This document shows positions 60,601 through 64,000 of a DNA stretch of 64,000 nucleotides, piece by piece. The DNA is taken from the NCBI GenBank assembly GCA_026545225.1, contig CM048853.1, positions 54,331,755 to 54,395,754 of the forward strand. Reading direction: 5' to 3'. Under the pieces are notes generated by a model, which was not told the DNA's origin, did not search any database, and saw nothing but the letters and a program-made list of their open reading frames with translations. This DNA is from Cornus controversa (taxonomy: Eukaryota > Streptophyta > Magnoliopsida > Cornales > Cornaceae). A program made the position numbers and the translations under genes. Each line of letters starts with the position of its first letter. Within the stretch, counting starts at the first letter, position 1.

Positions 60601-63600
60601 GCTGCATGCATGATGCACTCAATCACGCCCATTCATGATAACTCCCATGATGCACTAAGTTAATGAATTAAAGCAATATTTACTGGTTTTGGTGTATACA
60701 ACTCGAAGATGGTGCCAGCATGGTTCGCTGAATCACTCCCATGTAGAGAGAAACAAAAGGGTGTTGCGAAGTGGAGGGAGAGGGGTTCAATTGCTTTTAA
60801 TTACATTTTTGTACGATTAATGATTTTATATACTGAACAAACCAAATGATTTAAGGTGGGTAGTTGTAGATGTAGGTTTTTCAGAAGCCATATGGACAAA
60901 TGTGACACGTCACTTTAACCTCAATACCATATCTCCTCAGTATCAAAGATTCTTTTCAAGAATGACTATACGAGGCAATCTCACAAACTGATATGTATCA
61001 ACCTCTTTAATATGGGCTCAATTGCCATAAAGGCATAGTTCTTCCTTCTTTTCCAAAAAGAACCTAGACCATTTATAATAGTACACTGAAGTGCACTTGC
61101 CTGTGTCAGACGGTACTTAAATTATGATATGACTTCAGTATCAAGTTGTAATTCTTGTGGTCTTTGTGTGAGAGAGTTGCAAGTTGTGACCCTAGTGATC
61201 ACGATGTAGTCCATGTACTACATTGTGATTGTTTCAGTTTCCAAATTATGCTACCCTCTTTGTACCACCAAGCATCAACTTGAGTGGTTTCTCCTCCACC
61301 TTCCAACGGAGAAGTCAGTAATTCTGGTCCCAAATGGGTAAAGGTGGGTTCATGAATGTGATTGCATCAAGAAGTTGAGTGTCCTAAGGAAGACCACAGC
61401 CAATGAGTATATGTCGCCTTCTGAGACATAGGAAGTTAGAAACAGGAGGCTTGGTAAGATCTCCTTTGAACTGAGAACCACATTTAGATTTATTTGGTCA
61501 ACAATCTGCTACAAGAAAGCTGGCAGATTCCAGGTTCCATTCTCAGATGTTTGATTCATCACATGAACGTTAAGTACAACTTTTTTCTTTTTTAATGTAT
61601 CTTTTTTTTTTAATTTCTTTTTGCCTATCATGCAGCGAATTAGAGCTTAAACCACAGGGCAAGCTTACAGTAACGGTAGTGAAGGCAAATGATCTGAAGA
61701 ACAAAGAAATGATTGGGAAATCTGATCCTTATGTGGTTGTGTACATCCGACCATTATTCAAGGTCAAAACAAAGGTTGTTGAGAACAACCTGAATCCTGT
61801 TTGGGATCAAACATTTGAGTTGATTGCAGAAGACAAGGAGACACAGTCGCTTCTTATAGAGGTTTTCTTCTGCTATACCCTTTCTCTTTTGCTTGGACAC
61901 TCTCTATTTTCTGTATTGCCAATTCTGAGTATGGTGCTTCACTGTAGACTGTCAAGTAAAATAGCCTTAGTGTCTTGATCTTGGGTGTTATTTATTTGTC
62001 TACTTTTTATGTAGTTGATATTGTGTTAAATTTAAGTAGTACAGACTAATATTGTAAAAATTTAATTAAACCTACTAGGAATCGCACTTCAGAGAGAGCA
62101 ATTTATAAATGATGGTTTTTGTACATACTGAGATTCAAGAACATACACTTGATAATGCTTCCTTGGCTAGGAAGGCCCCTGAGAACTTTATAGCTGTGAA
62201 CTGAGGGGAGCTGGAGGAGGGTGGGAGCAATCACACAGGTTGGAATTATGGGCTGGGTTAAGTAGTGAAAATTTAGCCCTGAAAAATATGAGCTGTGATC
62301 AGAGTTCTGATGTTATGGAAAGTACTTTTGTGGTTTGGAGCCAGGACTTGGATCTTTTTTGCAATGACTTTGACTCTTCCTTCCAATATTTTCATACCTT
62401 GTAAATCCTTGCAATCTCATGGTTTGAAGTTCTGATTACATAATTTTTCTGTCTCTCAATCTCTCTCTCTATTTTTTCTTCACTTGTTGAAATATTTACG
62501 GATTCTGGATTCTCTGTACATTAAAGGCCGTTATCCATAGTTCCACCAATGGGTTTTGGAATGGATCAACTTGGTATAGTCCTAAACTTTAGCATTATTT
62601 GCATGGAGTGGGCTGTCCTCATGGTCAAACCATATTGTTGGGCTTAAAGCCTGAGCTTTTGCAATGACAAAGAGTGACCTGCATTTTCATAAATTCTGTA
62701 CGGAATTAAGGATAATCTTCTTGGGGAGCTAAAACAGTTGTCTATCACCATGTTAGGCTTGTGTTGTTAAAATTGTTTGATTCTTCAAAACTTGTGATCA
62801 GGGCTTGCATTTTTTTCTCTTTTTCCTTCTCCCTCTTTTTTGTTTTTGTTTTTTTTTTGTTTTTTGTTTTGTGGTTTAGGCTAGGATATGTTAGCATTTT
62901 CTGAATTGCTGAGTCACAGATAAATATGTGGACCATGTCTTACTAGTTTCAAAAAAGCTGCTCATGTTGTTAACTGAAATTGTCATTTGATCCTTAAAAC
63001 TGCCAAAATTTTCTAATTGTTTTTACCCTGTTACGCTCATGTTCGTGGATCCTTCAAACAGGTTTTTGACAAAGACATTGGAGAAGACAAGCGACTGGGA
63101 ATGGTGAAATTACCTTTGAATGAGCTGGAACCTGAAACGCCAAAAGAGGTTGAACTGAGACTGCTACCATCATTTGACATGCTTAAAATAAAAGATAAGA
63201 AGGATAGAGGAACTATTACAATTAAGGTGCAGTATACTCCATCTTTGATGAACCGTTGTTCTTTCCTGTATCTTATTTACTTGACGACATAGGGTCTCCT
63301 TAATATCTTCTATTACATGTTTCATTTGATAGTGTGCATCTTAAGAAAGCATGCACTGCTTGTTGCTTAACTAGGAAAGTGGAATTTCAGATACTCTATC
63401 ATCAATTTAACAAGGAAGAACAACTGGCCGCTCTGGAGGAAGAGAAGAGGATCCTAGAACAGAGAAAGAAACTGAAAGAGGCAGGAGTTATAGGGAGCAC
63501 GATGGATGCTCTCGATGGAGCTGCATCCCTGGTTGGTTCTGGGGTGGGGTTGGTGGGTACTGGCATCGGTGCTGGAGCTGGGCTGGTGGGAAGTGGCATT

Positions 63601-63768
63601 GGTGCTGGAGTTGGGATGGTTGGGAGTGGCTTTGGGGCTGTCGGCAGCGGCCTGAGCAAAGCAGGAAAGTTCATGGGCAGGAGCATCACAGGGCAGTCCA
63701 GCAAGAAGAGTGGTACTTCGACTCCAGTGAATTCTGTTCAAGAAAATGGTGGTGTGAAGCCACTGTAG
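33951..63768 (+). CDS. CLB1: CLB1/SYT7/NTMC2T4-type calcium-dependent lipid-binding protein (N-terminal membrane anchor, SMP, C2)
   Basis: Eleven coding exons join in frame to 511 aa, about the length of Arabidopsis CLB1/NTMC2T4 as I recall it. Exons: 33951-34055, 36728-36829, 37278-37328, 39084-39204, 54165-54286, 54436-54534, 59977-60057, 60163-60248, 61636-61861, 63062-63226, 63391-63768; all introns are GT-AG. An N-terminal transmembrane helix (3-21) is followed by an SMP lipid-transfer domain (about 65-250, [17 protein letters not shown] onward). A single C2 domain (about 256-386) keeps candidate calcium ligands D275, D286, D334, D336 and D340. A charged coiled-coil (390-415) and a Gly-rich repeated tail ([15 protein letters not shown]…, 430-480) follow. 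Relatives tether ER and other membranes and bind lipid in a calcium-dependent way; Arabidopsis CLB1 was also reported to bind a promoter and act in drought/salt response (family knowledge). Introns 1, 4 and 6 are inflated by transposons, yet every exon and phase is intact, so the gene is probably functional. Confidence 0.93.
34056..36727 (+). other. CLB1 intron 1 (2672 bp)
   Basis: Contains an RTE LINE fragment (35100-35862). The remainder shows no recognisable feature; a 103-codon open frame at 36045-36356 matches nothing I know. Confidence 0.85.
35100..35862 (+). mobile_element. RTE-clade LINE fragment, 3' end
   Basis: Encodes RT-like [19 protein letters not shown] (near 35130-35190), then [20 protein letters not shown] and [14 protein letters not shown], the C-terminus typical of plant RTE LINEs. 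It ends in GATGATGATGATTGG. Stops and an internal duplication (GTATGGAGCAAGTGTTCCTA at about 35338 and 35530) show it is dead. Confidence 0.82.
36728..36829 (+). CDS. CLB1: CLB1 exon 2 (34 codons)
   Basis: [20 protein letters not shown]…; acceptor TCTGACAG, donor GAGCAG|GTTAGA, phase 0. Confidence 0.93.
37278..37328 (+). CDS. CLB1: CLB1 exon 3 (17 codons)
   Basis: [17 protein letters not shown]; start of the SMP domain. Acceptor CTTTCAG, donor GCTGAT|GTAAGC, phase 0. Confidence 0.93.
37329..39083 (+). other. CLB1 intron 3 (1755 bp), no recognisable insertion
   Basis: AT-rich, U-rich intron sequence with a short CT run at 38282-38296 and nothing else identifiable. Confidence 0.75.
39084..39204 (+). 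CDS. CLB1: CLB1 exon 4 (40 codons plus 1 nt)
   Basis: [20 protein letters not shown]…; donor ATTGAAG|GTATGT, phase 1. Followed by the 14,960-bp intron 4. Confidence 0.93.
39630..39661. repeat. (AT)n then (GT)n microsatellite
   Basis: AT run followed by ATGTATGTGTGTGTGTGT, inside the hAT element. Confidence 0.9.
40253..41202. mobile_element. MULE-type element (about 950 bp), same family as 29247-33161
   Basis: The left end GGTAAATATCACTGACACCT and its inverted right end (GGTGTCAGTGATATTTACC) continue through GGCTACAACTTTGTGAATTT. Both ends match the larger element at 29247-33161, including the shared GGGGTATTTTGGTCCATTAG. The flanking duplication is imperfect (TAAATTATT / TAAATTATA). The centre is a minisatellite. 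Confidence 0.8.
40469..40975. repeat. Minisatellite, about four units of ~125-170 bp
   Basis: Each unit starts near TTTTATTTTATGTTAAYATT and continues through AAATAAATAATTATATATA and GAGAAAAAGAAATAAATTTA. Units start near 40469, 40641, 40769 and 40898; the last two are almost identical. Confidence 0.85.
41645..42412. repeat. CG-rich-ended dispersed repeat, probably a hAT-like MITE
   Basis: The left end has GGCTTAAGGCGCACTAAGGC and GAGGCGCGAGACGC. The right end has inverted counterparts (GCGCCTAGCC, TTGCGCCTCGCGCCCCAAGC). The middle is AT-rich. Boundaries and target duplication are not resolved. Confidence 0.45.
42564..42815 (-). repeat. Copia 3' LTR (252 bp)
   Basis: TGTCAAGAATATAGGC … CTATTCATGACA on the plus strand. 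By eye about 14 substitutions and one ~10-bp gap against the other LTR (roughly 94% identity), so the insertion is not recent. Confidence 0.93.
42830..44220 (-). pseudogene. Copia reverse transcriptase (C-terminal) and RNase H, broken
   Basis: Minus strand in order: RT piece [20 protein letters not shown] (near 44150), the catalytic box YVDD (near 43890), [20 protein letters not shown] (near 43600), RNase H piece [15 protein letters not shown] (near 43290), and a C-terminal [20 protein letters not shown] (near 42960). Stops and frame changes separate these. The N-terminal RT part is on the opposite strand at about 53838. About 45 residues of RT are missing between the two parts. Confidence 0.88.
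45325..49050 (+). mobile_element. hAT transposon (3726 bp) with broken transposase
   Basis: Terminal inverted repeats CTAGGAAGCACGGACA and (minus strand) CTAAGAAGCACGGACA. The 8-bp target duplication TTCAAAAC is identical at 45317-45324 and 49051-49058. Sub-terminal GACACG/CGTGTC clusters (45330-45485, 48950-49045) match those of 15746-16319 and 39392-41321. It encodes a BED-DUF659-hATC transposase relic. It is inserted in the long LTR at 44226-50917. Confidence 0.95.
46221..48534 (+). pseudogene. hAT transposase pseudogene (BED zinc finger, DUF659, hAT dimerisation)
   Basis: Starts near [20 protein letters not shown] (46221). A BED finger follows with W, the pair CNFC, then H and C (46280-46430). 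A catalytic-type region has [20 protein letters not shown] (46900-46960) and [13 protein letters not shown]. The C-terminal dimerisation part has [20 protein letters not shown] (48210-48270). A 102-bp GT-AG intron (47812-47913) keeps frame through NPR-YYSDAW. Lesions: a TAA stop inside the BED finger (about 46339), a frameshift near 46545 and another near 47300. It would have been a cut-and-paste transposase acting on the CTAGGAAGCAC ends. It cannot make a full protein as read. Confidence 0.9.
51084..53838 (+). pseudogene. Copia gag-protease-integrase-RT start, inverted relative to its LTRs, broken
   Basis: Plus strand in order: gag start [20 protein letters not shown] (51084), zinc knuckle [14 protein letters not shown] (51870-51911), protease [11 protein letters not shown] (about 52110-52145; family DSGA, here Ser replaced by Phe), integrase zinc region ([10 protein letters not shown] … [10 protein letters not shown]), and core pieces [25 protein letters not shown] and [12 protein letters not shown] then begins ([11 protein letters not shown]) and stops at about 53838, next to the reversed primer-binding site. 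In-frame stops are present (for example near 51427, 52893, 53119 and 53223). Confidence 0.9.
53856..54097 (-). repeat. Copia 5' LTR (242 bp)
   Basis: Same ends as 42564-42815. Ends 67 bp before CLB1 exon 5. Confidence 0.93.
54165..54286 (+). CDS. CLB1: CLB1 exon 5
   Basis: Completes Gly, then [20 protein letters not shown]…; acceptor TTGATCAG|GTATCC, donor ATTCAG|GTTGGT. Its acceptor lies only 67 bp after the end of a copia LTR. Confidence 0.93.
54436..54534 (+). CDS. CLB1: CLB1 exon 6 (33 codons)
   Basis: [20 protein letters not shown]…; acceptor GGTTGTAG, donor TCTGAG|GTATGT. Confidence 0.93.
55737..56398. mobile_element. PIF/Harbinger-type (Tourist-like) element, 662 bp
   Basis: Ends GGGACTGTTTGG and CCAAACAGGCCC, with a TTA flank on each side (55734-55736, 56399-56401), the hallmark of this group. 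It lies inside the 3' LTR of the second copia element. No transposase. Confidence 0.82.
55829..57085. repeat. Tandem duplication, two copies of about 600-655 bp
   Basis: GAAGCATGCTTGGTAA begins copy 1 (about 55829) and copy 2 (about 56484). The match runs through CACCAATTTGGTGTTTTTCT, CCGTAAGTAAGTTGTTCTAT and the Harbinger right end (56398 and 57006) to TATAGCCAATACAT. The duplicated unit covers most of the Harbinger element plus about 85 bp of flanking LTR. Copy 2 lacks some bases (for example at about 56555). Confidence 0.9.
59240..59460 (-). pseudogene. Copia RNase H C-terminal fragment
   Basis: Minus strand reads [16 protein letters not shown], a frame break, then [20 protein letters not shown] and LREAKGC. 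The relic is next to the truncated 5' LTR. Confidence 0.85.
59977..60057 (+). CDS. CLB1: CLB1 exon 7 (27 codons)
   Basis: [20 protein letters not shown]…; acceptor TTCAATCAG, donor ATTGAT|GTAAGT. Confidence 0.93.
60163..60248 (+). CDS. CLB1: CLB1 exon 8
   Basis: [20 protein letters not shown]…; end of the SMP domain. Donor TTAAG|GTATTT, phase 2; Ser is split across the intron. Confidence 0.93.
60249..61635 (+). other. CLB1 intron 8 (1387 bp)
   Basis: No recognisable insertion. A short repeated phrase (AAAGCAATATTTACTRGTTTT near 60558 and 60670) is the only structure seen. Confidence 0.7.
61636..61861 (+). CDS. CLB1: CLB1 exon 9
   Basis: First half of C2: [20 protein letters not shown]…[16 protein letters not shown]. 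Acceptor ATCATGCAG, donor ATAGAG|GTTTTC. Confidence 0.93.
61862..63061 (+). other. CLB1 intron 9 (1200 bp)
   Basis: No recognisable insertion; a T-rich run at 62810-62870. Confidence 0.75.
63062..63226 (+). CDS. CLB1: CLB1 exon 10 (55 codons)
   Basis: Second half of C2: [20 protein letters not shown]…; acceptor TTCAAACAG, donor ATTAAG|GTGCAG. Confidence 0.93.
63391..63768 (+). CDS. CLB1: CLB1 exon 11 (125 codons plus stop)
   Basis: [20 protein letters not shown]…, Gly-rich tail, ending …[10 protein letters not shown] and TAG. Acceptor GGAATTTCAG. Confidence 0.93.
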   Translation: MLYHQFNKEEQLAALEEEKRILEQRKKLKEAGVIGSTMDALDGAASLVGSGVGLVGTGIGAGAGLVGSGIGAGVGMVGSGFGAVGSGLSKAGKFMGRSITGQSSKKSGTSTPVNSVQENGGVKPL

Positions 63769-64000
63769 TGTTCTCACATGTCTATTGATGAATTGTGTGA
63801 ATTGGAAATTGTATTTTAGGCTGTACAATTCGATTGAACTAAGAAGTAACTAAATTGATCATATTGTTCAATATTTCAGTTTGGAAATTGATTTAAAAAT
63901 GGTAGTTGTCAAACTCTGTTTCATGTGCATCATCCTGAAGCAAAGTTTTTCTTCTATTGTTCTACTTTTTCTTCCTGAATGTGAAACTTTGACCATTCTG
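63769..64000 (+). other. CLB1 3' untranslated region and downstream flank
   Basis: AT-rich sequence after the TAG. No canonical AATAAA; TTGTAT- and TGTACA-type elements near 63810-63825 could guide polyadenylation, but the end of the transcript cannot be set. Confidence 0.5.

Overview
The window is nuclear DNA from a flowering plant, most likely a eudicot and probably woody; the species cannot be fixed by eye. Genes are broken by GT-AG introns, the proteins are close to Arabidopsis families, and most non-coding DNA is made of plant transposable elements (Ty1-copia, Ty3-gypsy, L1-like and RTE LINEs, a tRNA-derived SINE, hAT, MULE and PIF/Harbinger elements). No prokaryotic feature, CRISPR array or rRNA gene was seen.

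Three protein-coding genes are supported. (1) A minus-strand BEACH-domain gene of the BCHC1/BCHC2 type at 10723-18863: its first three coding exons (1178 codons) are present, but the PH-BEACH-WD40 half is not found down to position 1. (2) A plus-strand phytocyanin/early-nodulin-like gene (24113-25522, two exons, 210 aa) whose copper ligands appear lost. (3) A complete plus-strand CLB1/SYT7/NTMC2T4-type gene (33951-63768, 11 coding exons, 511 aa) for a membrane-anchored SMP-C2 lipid-binding protein. From memory, the Arabidopsis BCHC and CLB1 homologues lie near each other on chromosome 3, so this may be conserved gene order.

Layout: 294-5639 is a decayed gypsy element containing an L1-like LINE, itself hit by a solo LTR and a hAT MITE. 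5640-10722 holds no recognisable gene and is either intergenic or part of a very long BEACH-gene intron. 10723-19990 is the BEACH gene 5' half, with a SINE, an RTE LINE end and a hAT-inside-hAT nest in its introns. 20045-33161 is intergenic apart from the phytocyanin, and carries a hAT remnant in a tandem duplication, MITEs and a 3.9 kb MULE. 33162-63768 is CLB1. Its fourth intron is 14,960 bp and holds a hAT element containing a MULE-type element with a minisatellite, a CG-rich repeat, and a 11.5 kb Ty1-copia insertion with matching 5-bp target-site duplications. The copia's gag-protease-integrase block is inverted relative to its LTRs, and a second LTR element inserted in it contains a 3.7 kb hAT transposon with a broken transposase. 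The sixth intron is mostly a second copia element, itself hit by a Harbinger-type element and then tandemly duplicated.

I found no obviously new biochemical system. The strongest unusual signals are the internally inverted copia element, the family of hAT elements ending in CTAGGAAGCACGGACA (four in the window, one with a transposase remnant), and the very large TE-built introns of an apparently intact gene. Coordinates, splice sites and TSDs were read by eye; exon joins were checked for reading frame.
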